Below, one piece after another: positions 38,201 to 42,213 of a DNA stretch of 64,000 nucleotides. The notes beneath the pieces were generated by a model, which was not told the origin of the DNA, ran no database searches, and saw only the letters and a program-made list of their open reading frames with translations. Source of the stretch: Crambe crambe (Eukaryota; Porifera; Demospongiae; Poecilosclerida; Crambeidae); NCBI GenBank assembly GCA_963924555.1, contig OZ004581.1, positions 6,115,338-6,179,337 on the forward strand, in the 5' to 3' direction. Each line of letters begins with the position of its first letter. The stretch's first letter is position 1. The translations under genes were made by a program, and so were the position numbers.

Positions 38201-41200
38201 CAAACGCCTGCTTTGCGTTTATAAAGCGTTCGCATACGGTTTTTTTACAATGCTTGAGCGTTCTACGGACGTTGTACGGCAACGCAACGGGAACTTTTTT
38301 ATGATAAAGACCGTAGCTGCTTTGAATGAATGAAGAGATTTCAATTTTTGATTGATGAATAGATGCATTCAGCTGTAGTTGCATCAAGCTCAACTAAGCC
38401 AAAGAAATCCTCATATATTTCATAACTTTCTGATACCCATCTCATAGTTACAACACGATTGGAAATATTTCTAGTTTCATCAGCTAAGAGTGAAAACCAT
38501 CTTTGTGAAAGCAAAGGGATCGTAATACTTTGAGAGCCATCATTTCATTAATTATCTCTGGAGACTGATACTTATTGGTCTCTACCCAGGCAACTTCATC
38601 AAGTACTTGCTGTAGCATTATGGTTAAATTAGAACCACCAGCATGGTCATTTCTAATAGAGAGACCTTGCCGCAGTAAATATCGTAATGCTTTAAGCTGT
38701 TTCATCAGACTATTTCTTCTGGAAACTTGAATGTCATTGACTTGTAGCATTCTACTTACTGGGATTGAAGTTGCAGATGCATGGGCTGATATTGCATCCC
38801 TATGTGCTTTAGAAAGCTCATGTTCTTTGAATCACAGAGTGGCCTTTTTCCAATCAGAAAAGCCAGTGGTGACAAAAGCTGGTTCAGATTTCATGCTCAT
38901 GACTGTAACATGCACTTTTTGTGTAGAAGCAGTATGCCTTCAAATGTTTTGAGCAAAAATGAACCCAAGGGAATAATTTATACCAGGATGGCCCTCCTTT
39001 GTTTATTTTTTTTCCCCCGTACTTTTGTCGACCTTTTTAGTAAGGATAAATCAGTTGGTTGATTGATCACTCCTTTAGTACAACATAATTCATCACAAAT
39101 CTCAAGCTCAGTACGGGTAGCTATTAGAAACACCACCATCATTATCACTTTTTTCTTCTAGTGAGGCTTTACTATGAGATTCTTCATTTCCTAGAATAAG
39201 TATTAAAAACTATAAGTCCTATACTGCTAGGCCCTTTAGTTAAAAAAAAAAGTTATTTGTATGAACCTTAATATATAAGTTACCTTGAGATGGCACTGAA
39301 GTGAAGGAAGTCTTGATGCTTTGGCTACTGTTAATTTTTCTCTTCTTCACTGCAGATTCATATCTCTTGACAGAATCTTGAGCATATGCATTAGATAACA
39401 GTCAGCAAGCAGCAGTGAAATTGCTGATATCACACTGCAATGACAGCATTCATGCATGTAATTGCTTGGTGCTATATTTTTTTCTTTCAATATACTGTTC
39501 ATATTATTATTGGGGGGGGGGGCAGTGGCCCCCCCGCCCCCCCCCCCCCCCCCCACCCCATTCCTGCATTGTTTTCCAGATATAAGAAGTTTAGTTTAGT
39601 TGAGCCTGTAGCAAGAATAGAAGAGATACAGAGTCCAGTTTGTATTGTTCTAATAAGAGAAGCCACACCCATTCTGTACTAACCCTACATAGAGAGTGCT
39701 ACCACACTCTCTGATACTCTCCAGTGTTTAAATTGGCTTAATTCAGAAGGTAGCTTATTACTCTACAGCCAGGTATAGTGATTAGAATGCTTCAAATTCA
39801 GCCTTAATGATCTCGAATAGATAAGTGCTCTAGAAAGATGGCAAGAATGTAGCTAGCTTTGTGAGACTAAGCAAAACCCCTGCTAAATAGTCTGGGATAG
39901 TGGATGAAGTGTGGAATGTGACTGATACAAAAGTGAAGACAGTGTACTTAGCACCTCAATGATCTTCTGCTCACTCACTATATCCACACATTTACGTCTC
40001 CTCTCCCTTCTGAAAGACCTAGAACATACTTCACACACCAGCTGCCAATGTCCTAGACACCTCGACCCTGCACTTCTCTAATCCAGATCTGTATATTGTC
40101 CTCCACCCTGCTCTGGACTTCACTGCTTCCTTGTATCATTCATCTTCTGCCACTTTTATATCTTTAAGGTCATTTCTCTTCACTTTTTCTAGGACCACCA
40201 CATCTTGGGCATGGTTGAGATACCCAAACCATTCCTACTTACTTTTCTTAACCTTCTCAGCTGCAGTCTCCTCATCTCCCAACCTTCTTCTCACTTGATG
40301 TGCTCAGCCCATTGTTGTCTACTTGTGATGCCCAGAATGATTCTTATACATCTATGATGGAAAGTGTTCTGTGTTTCCTGAGGAGGGATCCAACACTCTT
40401 GCCCCATACAATAACACTGACATTGATGTATTTTCCTCTTGGTACACAAATTCTGGTCCCAAAACACTCCATTTTATAGGGTACTAACTATTAAGCTGAA
40501 AAATGAGCATACCTCTTGATATTCTGCCATGGATTTCTCGGCACCAGATCTTGTGGATGCTAACAAGACTGCAGGGGTGTATCCGGTTTTCACCGGACTA
40601 CTGTTATTATCCCACCTACGAAACACCACACACCTTAATCATCCATTTTTGCAAAATTCACGCTAGCATATCTTTACTGATTAAAAACAAAAGTGGGCAT
40701 GGCCATCCGAAACTCCACCATTGGCAAAGAGACTTTCTGTCAACATCCTTGTACTAGCTGAATAATTTATCATCACACTTAAATCTTAAATTTGAGTGTG
40801 ATTCCATCTAGCTATTCCTTCCAACCTATCCAGCGCTCCACCACTAAGCAGTTAGACAACACTGGAGCCATGTAGCATCAAACATCAAATTCTCCCATCC
40901 TGGTCACGTCTGTGCAACTCTATTCTGGTAATTCATCCTCTGCAAGTTTCTGCAGTGCAGCTGCCCTTGACTCACCCAAGCCACTACCTTTCCTACCACA
41001 TCTTTTTATTCCCCTCCAGTTATCACATCTACTAAAATCATCTTTCTTAGGAATTGGCACTAGTACAGCATCAATCAGTTGGAACCCTGCATTCTCTCCA
41101 CACATCAATCACTAGCTCGACAGCATATAGTCATGCTCTTCAGCCTATGAATGATTAGTGAACCATACCCGTTTAAGTACTACTCTGAGTTGCAGCAGGT

Positions 41201-42213
41201 GCCTCGTCGTGTTGCTTAGAGAGCATCCCTGCCACTTCTCTTCTGTATTGCTTGCAACCACAGGGATTAACCCATGGCCAAGTTTATAACCGCATTGAAG
41301 TAGCTAGATTGACATAATACATAGGTCAGTCAAGGTGTCCCCTCATAGTCATGTGCAGCCTTTGTGATGATGGATGAGTAGGCCAACAGCTCTCTAACCT
41401 CTGAGGTTGCTAGAAAGCAACTACACTTATGTACGCATTAAAGCAGACCACCCATTGCTCAATGCTTCATCTCCCTCTTTCGGCTGTGTCCAGAGTTGAT
41501 TCTGGTGCTCCCAATCCCAGCCAGAATGCGCATTCAGATCCACAAACTCACCACTCTAGATCTTATTAGTGAGTTTGGCTGGTAGGTTTTGCCAACCAAC
41601 CAACCATGCAGAGGCAAAGTGAGTGCAAATGGACAATAATAATTATTGTATTATAATTATTATAGGCCCCCAGCCCAAGCATCCTGCAGGTGAATCTGAC
41701 AAGAACAGCACCAGCCAGAGTACTAATTATTTATCTACAGCAGATCACTTCGAAATATGTAGATATCTCAAAGACTTAGACGATGATGACCTTATAGAGT
41801 TAGGTACCGCTCTTGGTCTGTTATTTCCAAACCTCAAGAAGATGAAGAAACTTCCTCAGGATATGGTGCAAGCATGGATCAACAAAAAAGATAATGTGCT
41901 CAAAGTAAGCGGTGTTCCATCTTGGAATTCTCTTATCACTGCCCTAGAGAAAATCAATCAGAATGGGGTTGCTGCCACATTAAAGGAAGGTAACTGAAAT
42001 ACGTTGTAAAATTAAAATCTGTGATGTCATAATACCACGAAACCTTAGGTTGATCTAGCTGTGTGTATACTGACAGATTCTATTAGCTAAACCAAAATCC
42101 TCAGTTGAAATGTTATGTTGTAATAATCATGTGACCTCATTAGTTACTTAAGACCATTATTTTTTTTTATAATAGAGAAGATGCAGCATTTGGGGAAGAA
42201 GAAAGAGCCCTGA
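266..42213 (+). CDS. PNP_UDP-ankyrin-Roc/COR-Death multidomain protein (DAPK-like order), 5' end outside window
   Basis: I assemble 19 exons: 266-328, 4868-5728, 5897-5971, 6119-6157, 13545-13909, 13959-14072, 14204-14263, 14345-14482, 14542-14658, 14719-14949, 15292-15396, 15557-15593, 30036-31370, 31427-32069, 32195-32389, 32456-32516, 32601-32655, 41666-41989 and 42176-42213. All introns are GT..AG, all junction phases agree, and the sum leaves an open frame of about 1617 residues ending in TGA at 42211-42213. Domain order is cassette exons, PNP_UDP-like, coiled coil, ankyrin repeats, Roc GTPase, COR, a CxxC pair, Death. Vertebrate DAPK1 has kinase-ankyrin-ROCO-Death, so the likely role is cytoplasmic signalling in cell death or immunity; that role is inference. 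Three introns of 7 to 14 kb are filled with transposons. The end of exon 14204-14263 is ambiguous (several in-frame GT sites), and further small exons in the big introns cannot be excluded. The alternative is two or three neighbouring genes, but phase agreement at every joint argues for one. Confidence 0.75.
778..1478. repeat. Tandem triplication, unit about 232 bases
   Basis: Three head-to-tail copies start at 778, 1011 and 1242. Each begins with a small palindrome of the form AGAGAGTG..TAG..CACTCTCT, followed by AAGTAGGGATGGC, then a pyrimidine tract and an AG-rich block ending in GTTCTTTTTCTTTAT. The minus-strand open frame across all three copies is a by-product of the repeat. The hairpin also occurs singly at 9513-9534 and 39691-39712, so the unit derives from a dispersed mobile element. 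Confidence 0.85.
1709..2235. mobile_element. Non-autonomous DNA element with about 45-base terminal inverted repeats
   Basis: The left end reads AATCGTATAAATTTTCG at about 1720-1736. The right end near 2205-2222 carries the reverse complement (CGAAAATTTATACGATT) and ends TAGCCA. The interior has more CpG than its surroundings, including palindromic GCGCATGCG-like stretches, as expected of a young or unmethylated element. No coding capacity is seen. The exact ends and target duplication are unresolved. Confidence 0.6.
3030..3481. repeat. Long near-perfect palindrome (foldback element), arms about 215 bases
   Basis: The left arm starts ACAAGTGAATGCAAAAAAT near 3034 and reads inward to about 3246. 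The right arm mirrors it from about 3262 to 3480. Only a handful of mismatches and single-base indels separate the arms, with a spacer of about 15 bases. The end motif (TTTTTTGCATTCACTTGT) also occurs alone at 8809-8827, so this is a dispersed foldback or MITE family. Confidence 0.85.
3488..3745 (+). pseudogene. RecQ-like helicase fragment (relic)
   Basis: The translation over 3500-3690 contains an ATPase Walker A-like motif (TGFGKT) followed by LCYQTLPFIMEH, the typical motif I neighbourhood of RecQ helicases. A second frame at about 3690-3720 gives VLVVSPL, as in motif Ia. A frame change and loss of the remaining motifs show that it is a fragment. It is followed at 3788 by an ACCAGGCTCTCTTTCTTCC stretch matching the terminal repeat of the element at 34437-35185, which also carries a RecQ fragment. 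It is probably transposon cargo. Confidence 0.55.
4868..5728 (+). CDS. PNP_UDP-like (nucleoside phosphorylase/nucleosidase fold) exon of the large gene
   Basis: A single 861-base exon (287 codons), acceptor TTTTTGTAG, donor GTATGA, phase 1 at both ends. The fold is recognised from the first strand (VVILHVANDNEYEAA), the mid-domain segment FIIAVGVCYS..LGDVLIS, the ribose-binding GGEMEG motif and GVADYADGKKDKKWQ near the end. Enzymes of this family cleave or phosphorolyse N-glycosidic bonds, and the same fold is fused to NACHT/NB-ARC and ankyrin repeats in fungal immune-type receptors. The glycine-rich phosphate loop reads VGVCYS, which departs from the usual G-x-G/A-G pattern, so catalysis is uncertain and a ligand-sensing role is possible. 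An acidic segment (REEEEELVAF) precedes the domain. Codon use matches the other exons. Confidence 0.75.
5897..6157 (+). CDS. Two short phase-1 linker exons after the PNP domain
   Basis: Exons 5897-5971 (25 codons) and 6119-6157 (13 codons) both have AG acceptors and GT donors and are phase 1 at both ends. They encode a polar linker. The second carries the AEDSGEIL core resembling the exon at 266-328. A decayed copy of the second exon exists at 35311-35342, lacking one codon and its donor site. No domain is recognised. Confidence 0.55.
6946..6969. repeat. Poly-C run of 24 bases
   Basis: A homopolymer in the duplicated segment, with a counterpart at about 35830-35850. It is likely length-variable. 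Confidence 0.9.
7270..7765 (-). pseudogene. P-element/THAP9-like transposase relic (copy 1)
   Basis: This segment is closely similar to 8880-9395 and 36170-36640. In the best-preserved copy (8880-9395) the minus strand reads a P-element-like transposase segment; here small deletions and stops break the frame. It lies within the segmental duplication. Confidence 0.55.
8220..8516 (-). other. 98-codon open frame of unknown status (copy A)
   Basis: An open frame on the minus strand with a near-identical twin at 37104-37400 (two residue differences seen near the start). Conservation is explained by the recent duplication and is not evidence of selection. No domain is recognised. It sits beside CpG-richer sequence (CCGGCCGGCC at about 8142) and may be part of an old mobile element. 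Confidence 0.25.
8880..9395 (-). pseudogene. P-element/THAP9-like transposase relic (copy 2, best preserved)
   Basis: The minus-strand frame 9371-9087 reads SSAYHGMRSSGFVTLSSER, then TLWNYTNYF, then GFQDEV and RYVAVLVDEMK. This order is the conserved region at the start of the P-element/THAP9 transposase catalytic domain: an RSSGF block, a TLRDYT-like block and a DEM segment. It is truncated on both sides with no THAP finger seen, so it is a dead fragment. A foldback-family end (TTTTTTGCATTCACTTGT) abuts it at 8809-8827. Confidence 0.6.
9930..10062. repeat. Imperfect hairpin element
   Basis: The left arm CAGCAACAAGTGACCCC..CCCATCACC near 9930-9963 is mirrored by GGTGATGGGTACGT..CACTTGTTGCTG near 10015-10052. 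A related single arm occurs near 43113-43155. It looks like a small MITE. Confidence 0.6.
10885..12010 (-). pseudogene. hAT-superfamily transposase relic
   Basis: The minus frame 11196-10882 ends with LAVVLLVTTATIERSFSDIK, the hallmark hAT C-terminal dimerisation motif (TT-A-ERSFS). The minus frame 11881-11654 reads MGFDGASATSG..GV and then ALYVHCRCHQLQLAA, the FDGA..HC-H-LNL block of hAT/ZMYM-type transposases. The pieces are in the right order but separated by stops and frame changes, so it is a decayed copy oriented opposite to the host gene. Confidence 0.7.
12410..13275 (-). pseudogene. P-element/THAP9-like transposase relic with internal 113-base duplication
   Basis: The minus strand reads MRSSGFITLPSEQT near 12945-12900 and KVIAVTADDASPNTKFFRMH near 12540-12480, the RSSGF and D-GASPN-KFF blocks of P-element-like transposases, in the correct order. 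The part at 12973-13199 is a tandem duplication of about 113 bases (GATTCAGACACCATTTGAT twice). Stops and frameshifts show decay. It is a different and older copy than those at 7.3, 8.9 and 36.2 kb. Confidence 0.6.
13545..15593 (+). CDS. Coiled-coil and ankyrin-repeat block of the large gene
   Basis: Eight exons. The first (13545-13909) enters in phase 1, matching the 6157 donor, and encodes a charged coiled coil (EAEEAKLKAQAKKAQRLQ and flanks). The next seven give ankyrin repeats: YTPLMMALEEGKIDIAKKLI, GPLHIASSTN, QTAVHLAAKEGQLDVLQEL, GWNVLHYACAEGHKTLLDWL, GYTPLLVACE, KTGLHLAATYDMDEMARLLI and GNTALHIAVAK. Internal introns are phase 0, short and roughly one per repeat. The last exon (15557-15593) ends in phase 1 with GDISPEK, matching the Roc exon. 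Ankyrin repeats bind partner proteins; in DAPK1 they lie just before the Roc-COR unit, as here. The donor of the second ankyrin exon is ambiguous among three in-frame GT sites. Confidence 0.78.
15648..15671. repeat. Poly-G run of 24 bases
   Basis: A homopolymer G tract just inside the intron after the last ankyrin exon. It is likely length-variable and sequencing-prone. Confidence 0.9.
15711..16063. repeat. Long palindrome (foldback), arms about 170 bases
   Basis: The left arm begins CCTCCACGTGGGGTGACC at 15712. The right arm ends GGTCACCCCACGTGGAGG at 16063. The centre is near 15885, around TGTTAGAACATGCG-type sequence. Arms agree apart from small insertions such as an extra ACATACATAGAT block on the right. 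It is a non-coding foldback element. Confidence 0.85.
17235..17278. repeat. (AAAT)n microsatellite
   Basis: About eleven AAAT units in tandem. Confidence 0.9.
18247..18822. mobile_element. 576-base MITE with long TIRs and 7-base target duplication
   Basis: The termini are CTAGTCTGGCGGCGCCGACC and its counterpart ending GGTCGGCGCAGCCAGACTAG. The inverted repeats continue for about 75 bases through CTGGTAACTCTAGCATA. The element is bordered on both sides by the direct repeat GTTGACT (18240-18246 and 18823-18829). The interior has no transposase. A degenerate relative of the end (CTAGTCTGGTGGGCCAGACC) appears at about 26987. Confidence 0.85.
18848..19696. repeat. CTAGGGCAATG repeat family, copy 1, interrupted by a MITE
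   Basis: It begins CTAGGGCAATGTGCAACATT and carries a GACAGCGAGCGGGCAAGC block. It ends near CTGGGGCATTTTGGAGTGTA. Other copies lie at about 24526-25100, 25108-25880, 29117-29225 and, inverted, 33405-33815. This copy is split by the TIR element at 19166-19530. No coding capacity. Confidence 0.75.
19166..19530. mobile_element. 365-base MITE inserted at TA in the CTAGGGCAATG repeat
   Basis: Ends CCATACTCGTGTGTTATTAG and CTAATAACGCACGAGTACGG are inverted repeats of about 25 bases, each flanked by TA. Uninterrupted family copies read through the site (CTACAATCCACTTAGATAAG), which supports insertion here. The interior has repeated GGCGC/GCGC words and no open frame. A TA target suggests a Tc1/mariner-type source. 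Confidence 0.7.
20319..20978 (-). CDS. OTU-family cysteine protease domain ORF (Helitron-associated)
   Basis: An intact 219-codon frame. The OTU catalytic block IEGDSNCLFRSLSF has the expected Asp..Cys arrangement. The region WGSQVEIIALAHLLNTPVYS is typical of the OTU fold, and a late His occurs in SSHYEVV. OTU enzymes are deubiquitinases, and OTU domains are known inside Helitron/Helentron polyproteins. The frame follows Rep-derived sequence on the same strand at 20992-21195 and 21221-21493, so it is transposon cargo. It is the only undamaged module of the element. Exaptation is possible, but no host splice sites were identified. Confidence 0.7.
   Translation of the reverse strand: MPPLELDSDSPNLPEDGNRGVHITEVDQDAYRSRFRYNPVDVKWQQRVCRAMGLEYCGPNGVTPGDPDVSLTPPRKFRRIEGDSNCLFRSLSFIITGSEEQHMLVRQAIIGNMRSLGEVLWENHIYPDVNYRHGIEHYIAETHLEHYGSWGSQVEIIALAHLLNTPVYSYATTGGSRAWQLYKPQAAYGFLDLSQDNFDGMAMYIHHCSSHYEVVTSVE
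20990..21488 (-). pseudogene. Helitron Rep C-terminal part with YxxKY segment
   Basis: The minus frames read ATSIVTEDGKLKILTARND, then WRANVDMQYVVSRQRVIQYV running into AKYATKAEPRS. The tyrosine pair YVAKY matches the catalytic tyrosines of Helitron Rep. A frame change follows, then LLINSVAERDFSAQETCHLL, also typical of Helitrons. The sequence upstream jumps to the inverted piece at 21488. Confidence 0.7.
21488..21655 (+). pseudogene. Inverted 168-base Helitron piece (Cys-rich segment)
   Basis: On the plus strand this encodes NPHVCNKAYTEVKDFKLDL, then IATCQRHTRCSTAYC and ECRFGYPKP. In Helitron proteins this block lies between the HUH motif and the ITARND block. Here both neighbours are on the minus strand, so the piece is flipped in place. 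The reading frame is still open. Confidence 0.7.
21656..22404 (-). pseudogene. Helitron Rep HUH domain
   Basis: The minus frame reads GNYFKHLMMYGEGQFAKHPR, then FRYFALNTEMRW, and further on FEWQHRGSPHVHGLAWFKDA with the two-His HUH motif (HVHG). A frameshift follows, and the frame 21841-21641 continues with VEQLLSSDEDSG and ISTINPAIAADGS. It starts at the flipped junction near 22404 with CAFPTLLPTGAADFVA. Confidence 0.7.
22404..22975 (+). pseudogene. Inverted 570-base Helitron N-domain piece
   Basis: The plus strand encodes DVAEQMLISAVMPLMAIYRL, then after a one-base shift HGQYGYRGHVMNLPQDLTTF, TFATSLPRLPSELDV and HRDFRVRRSVVLRALQWLK, ending INEFTTEG. In Helitron proteins this precedes the CAFPTL..GAADF segment, which is found on the minus strand immediately next to it. 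The piece that should precede it (NMIPGPVPQELQ, minus, about 23060) adjoins its other end. Confidence 0.7.
23057..23673 (-). pseudogene. Helitron N-terminal Arg/Glu-rich repeat region
   Basis: The minus frame from ATG at about 23645 encodes repeats of the type ARLEKLRARQNERLAAESAE, with one in-frame TGA at about 23378 where the repeat predicts Arg (CGA). The frame continues through RARRLENMRQSRISHQE to IPGPVPQELQ near 23057. A GT donor-like site there and a CAG at about 22987 bound a 70-base intron-like gap. Upstream (23680-23800) lies a CpG-rich leader that is repeated at 24400-24530. Confidence 0.65.
24020..24530 (-). pseudogene. Second Helitron 5' end (Arg/Glu-rich leader copy)
   Basis: The minus strand over 24020-24345 repeats the Arg/Glu-rich coding region of 23380-23650 but with frameshifts. 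Its upstream leader (24395-24530) matches 23680-23805, including ATGCGCATGCG and the GCTTCGCTCGCTCGCC end. Only the 5' part is present, so this is a truncated or solo-end copy. Confidence 0.6.
24526..25880. repeat. CTAGGGCAATG repeat family, two tandem copies
   Basis: Copies start at about 24526 and 25108 (CTAGGGCAATGTTCAACATT). Both end near CTGGGGCATTTTGGAGTGTA, at about 25096 and 25860. Each contains the GACAGCGAGCGAGCAAGCAA block and several TTAGATAAGCC repeats. Because the first begins at a Helitron-like end (GCTTCGCTCGCTCGCC), the family may be non-autonomous Helitron-related; that is inference. From 25881 to 26490 I see nothing else of note. Confidence 0.7.
26493..26612. repeat. GC-rich hairpin element
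   Basis: The arms run from GTTATTAACCGCGC..GTGAATTATAAGCACTCG to CGTGCTTATAATTCGACTAC..GGTTAATAAC around a CCCTCGGGCTTCGCCCTCGG-type loop. It is a self-complementary non-coding repeat. Confidence 0.75.
26662..26784. repeat. Palindrome P1, about 123 bases
   Basis: ATTGATACCGTTAAATATCA at the left is mirrored by TGATATTTCACGGTATCTAC at the right around a CGAGTGCATGCTGCAGGCAC centre. A close copy is at 27409-27534. A TIR element starts immediately after each copy. A 47-base direct repeat with GAGTCATGACCTGAGAGTCA precedes it (26615-26661) and recurs at 29068-29116. Confidence 0.8.
26788..27406. mobile_element. Non-autonomous TIR element (0.6 kb) related to the recombinase-bearing element
   Basis: The left end TTTATTATGTAACTACTGAG and the right end CTCAGTAACTACATAATAAA are inverted repeats. 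The last 115 bases (27291-27406), including the GACTACGCGATAT doublet, match 28949-29063 of the neighbouring element. No gene is inside. It also includes CTAGTCTGGTGGGCCAGACC near 26987. Confidence 0.7.
27409..27534. repeat. Palindrome P2, about 126 bases
   Basis: GATTATTACATTGATACCGT is mirrored by CGGTATCTACGTAATAATC, around CGAGTGCCGCAGGCACGAGT. It is nearly identical to P1 at 26662-26784 and lies between the two related TIR elements. Confidence 0.8.
27535..29063. mobile_element. 1.5-kb TIR element carrying a tyrosine-recombinase-like gene
   Basis: Inverted ends TTTATTATGTAGTTACTGAG and CTCAGTAACTACATAATAAA enclose one three-exon gene (27636-28882). The right 115 bases are shared with the smaller element at 26788-27406. 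A gene-bearing and a gene-less member with the same ends side by side suggest an autonomous/non-autonomous pair. Confidence 0.65.
27636..28882 (+). CDS. Tyrosine-recombinase-like protein (KIAA1958/DUF3504-type), 372 residues
   Basis: Three exons (27636-27686, 27748-27813, 27881-28882) with GT..AG introns of 61 and 67 bases and phase 0 junctions give an uninterrupted frame from ATG (AAAAATGG) to TGA. The central part (KRKTESDLKKWYTWC, then PEILQNTVWFLLTLHMGMRG) and the end (KTNHSARKTMVTALTNK, LTGHKNLQSLNSY) resemble the tyrosine-recombinase-derived domain of KIAA1958/ZMYM-type proteins. An Arg (GMRGRDE), an HxxR (HSAR), a His (TGHK) and a candidate Tyr (NSY) are present. Compared with what I know of the family, the stretch between the first Arg and HSAR looks about 100 residues short, so activity is doubtful. 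It lies within TIR ends and is most likely mobile-element encoded, on the same strand as the host gene. Confidence 0.65.
29068..29225. repeat. Flanking direct repeat plus CTAGGGCAATG family fragment
   Basis: A 47-base block (29068-29116, with GAGTCATGACCTGAGAGTCA) repeats 26615-26661. It is followed by the start of a CTAGGGCAATG family copy that breaks off near 29225. The same block is found inverted at 33357-33400, next to another family copy. Confidence 0.7.
29245..29780. mobile_element. Foldback MITE, copy 1 (partner 47910-48440)
   Basis: The inner palindrome (29430-29745) has arms with GGGATCAATCTTTGTTCTGT and TTGATCCCATTCCATCC, with TACGTATATGTAGGGATTGT near the centre. Outer sequence (CTTCTTTCATCTGTCCCTGC, then AGAAGAATGAACTCTATACA) is shared with the copy at 47910-48440. 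No coding content. From 29781 to 30035 I see only AT-rich intron leading to the Roc acceptor. Confidence 0.8.
30036..32655 (+). CDS. Roc GTPase, COR and CxxC-linker block of the large gene
   Basis: Five exons (30036-31370, 31427-32069, 32195-32389, 32456-32516, 32601-32655) with phases 1, 1, 2, 2, 0 in and 1 out. The GTPase shows G1 GQERMGKSS, G3 LDFAGQKKY and G4 VGTHRND, the Roc signature (DxxGQ, THxD). Between switch I and G3 lies a long insert with SSSKSKSE repeated three times. The COR part begins near HPVNYLCLEDWIEDL, with FQFLHDTGKILLL, LPRLFLAHNEHKELENLVVL and FFTSTVCVLYNIKDSHWKIE. Two CxxC pairs follow (VKCSHC and VKCENC, 24 residues apart after splicing), a possible zinc knuckle. Roc-COR proteins are dimerisation-coupled GTPases. 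The upstream lead-in (IPAEIEKRGPEAKAIYTKAL) is helical and joins the ankyrin block. Confidence 0.8.
33010..33310 (-). pseudogene. hAT/ZMYM-type transposase fragment
   Basis: The minus strand yields KLPRRRKLPRSLDDGC followed by VNFQNPKEFYR and SSIEERFD. This resembles the LPRRRK..P.R.DDG and ..YYR..YYE segment of hAT/ZMYM1-like transposases. It is broken by stops. Confidence 0.5.
33405..33815. repeat. Inverted copy of the CTAGGGCAATG family
   Basis: It reads from CACTCCAAAATGCCCCAG at about 33424 to AATGTTGAACATTGCCCTAG at about 33796-33815, the reverse complement of the family. The flanking block with TGACTCTCAGGTCATGACCC (33371-33390) is the inverted form of the 47-base direct repeat. Confidence 0.75.
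34437..35185. mobile_element. 749-base TIR element with target duplication, carrying a RecQ fragment
   Basis: The TIRs of about 80 bases start TAGCCTCGAACCCAGCCTCT on the left and, complemented, TAGCCTTGAACCCAGCCTCT on the right. They run through GAGAGCCTGGTATCCACTGT. The flanks carry the direct repeat AGACCTATAT (34427-34436 and 35186-35195). The paralogous site at about 3915-3924 reads AGACCTATAA without insertion, an internal empty-site control. Inside, 34640-34800 encodes LEKLGIPEE and, one frame over, EQHTAVKAVYDGKDVSVYLP, a RecQ-like helicase N-terminal fragment. Confidence 0.88.
36170..36640 (-). pseudogene. P-element/THAP9-like transposase relic (copy 3)
   Basis: This is the copy-B twin of 7270-7765, with the same truncation and extra small deletions. 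See 8880-9395 for the motifs. Confidence 0.5.
37104..37400 (-). other. 98-codon open frame (copy B)
   Basis: Twin of 8220-8516, differing by a few bases. No domain is recognised. It is kept as an unexplained open frame only because it is intact in both copies. Confidence 0.25.
38370..39005 (-). pseudogene. hAT/ZMYM-type (DUF4371-like) transposase relic
   Basis: The minus strand reads FSDWKKATLWFKEHELSKAH, then RRNSLMKQLKALRYLLRQGL, then NKYQSPEIINEMMALKVLRS and, across a small break, WFSLLADETRNISN. This order and the ADETRD-like motif match DUF4371/hAT proteins related to ZMYM1. The C-terminal hAT dimerisation part is missing here, and frame breaks mark it as dead. Confidence 0.65.
39513..39554. 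repeat. G-run followed by C-run
   Basis: Ten G, a short spacer, then blocks of C up to 39554. This is a potential hairpin, with a polymerase-slippage or assembly risk. A solo AGAGAGTG..CACTCTCT hairpin follows at 39691-39712. Confidence 0.8.
40190..41115 (-). pseudogene. LINE reverse-transcriptase fragments
   Basis: The minus frame 41108-40920 contains FQLIDAVLVPIPKKDDFSRC followed by DNWRGI and LQKLAEDELPE, the region around the NWRGI motif of non-LTR reverse transcriptases. Further down (about 40430-40190) the minus strand gives SVLLYGARV and EEGWEMRRLQLRRL, resembling the C-terminal LLYG..GH module. The parts between are deleted or scrambled. Confidence 0.6.
41666..42213 (+). CDS. Death-domain exon and terminal exon of the large gene
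   Basis: Exon 41666-41989 enters and leaves in phase 1. It encodes a proline/serine-rich lead (GPQPKHPAGESDKNST) and a six-helix Death-fold sequence: FEICRYLKDLDDDDLIELG, LGLLFPNLKKM, MVQAWINKKDNVLK, SWNSLITALEKINQNGVAA. The W-I-N/R and SW-L..AL positions are those conserved in Death domains. The last exon 42176-42213 adds a basic tail (KMQHLGKKKEP) and TGA. An AATAAA signal occurs about 280 bases further on (about 42490). Death domains self-associate or recruit other Death proteins. Placement at the C terminus after Roc-COR is the same as in DAPK1 and other ROCO-Death proteins. Confidence 0.75.

Larger units (their letters stand above)
32656..41665 (+). other. 9-kb intron before the Death exon
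   Basis: Contains a poly-C run (32803-32821), a hAT fragment, an inverted CTAGGGCAATG copy, duplication copy B with its MITE, a further hAT relic, a G-run/C-run (39513-39554) and LINE fragments. 33820-34340 and 41120-41660 show nothing I recognise. 37593-38370 is AT-rich, with GCTAGCTAGC tracts at about 37886-37902. Confidence 0.55.
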
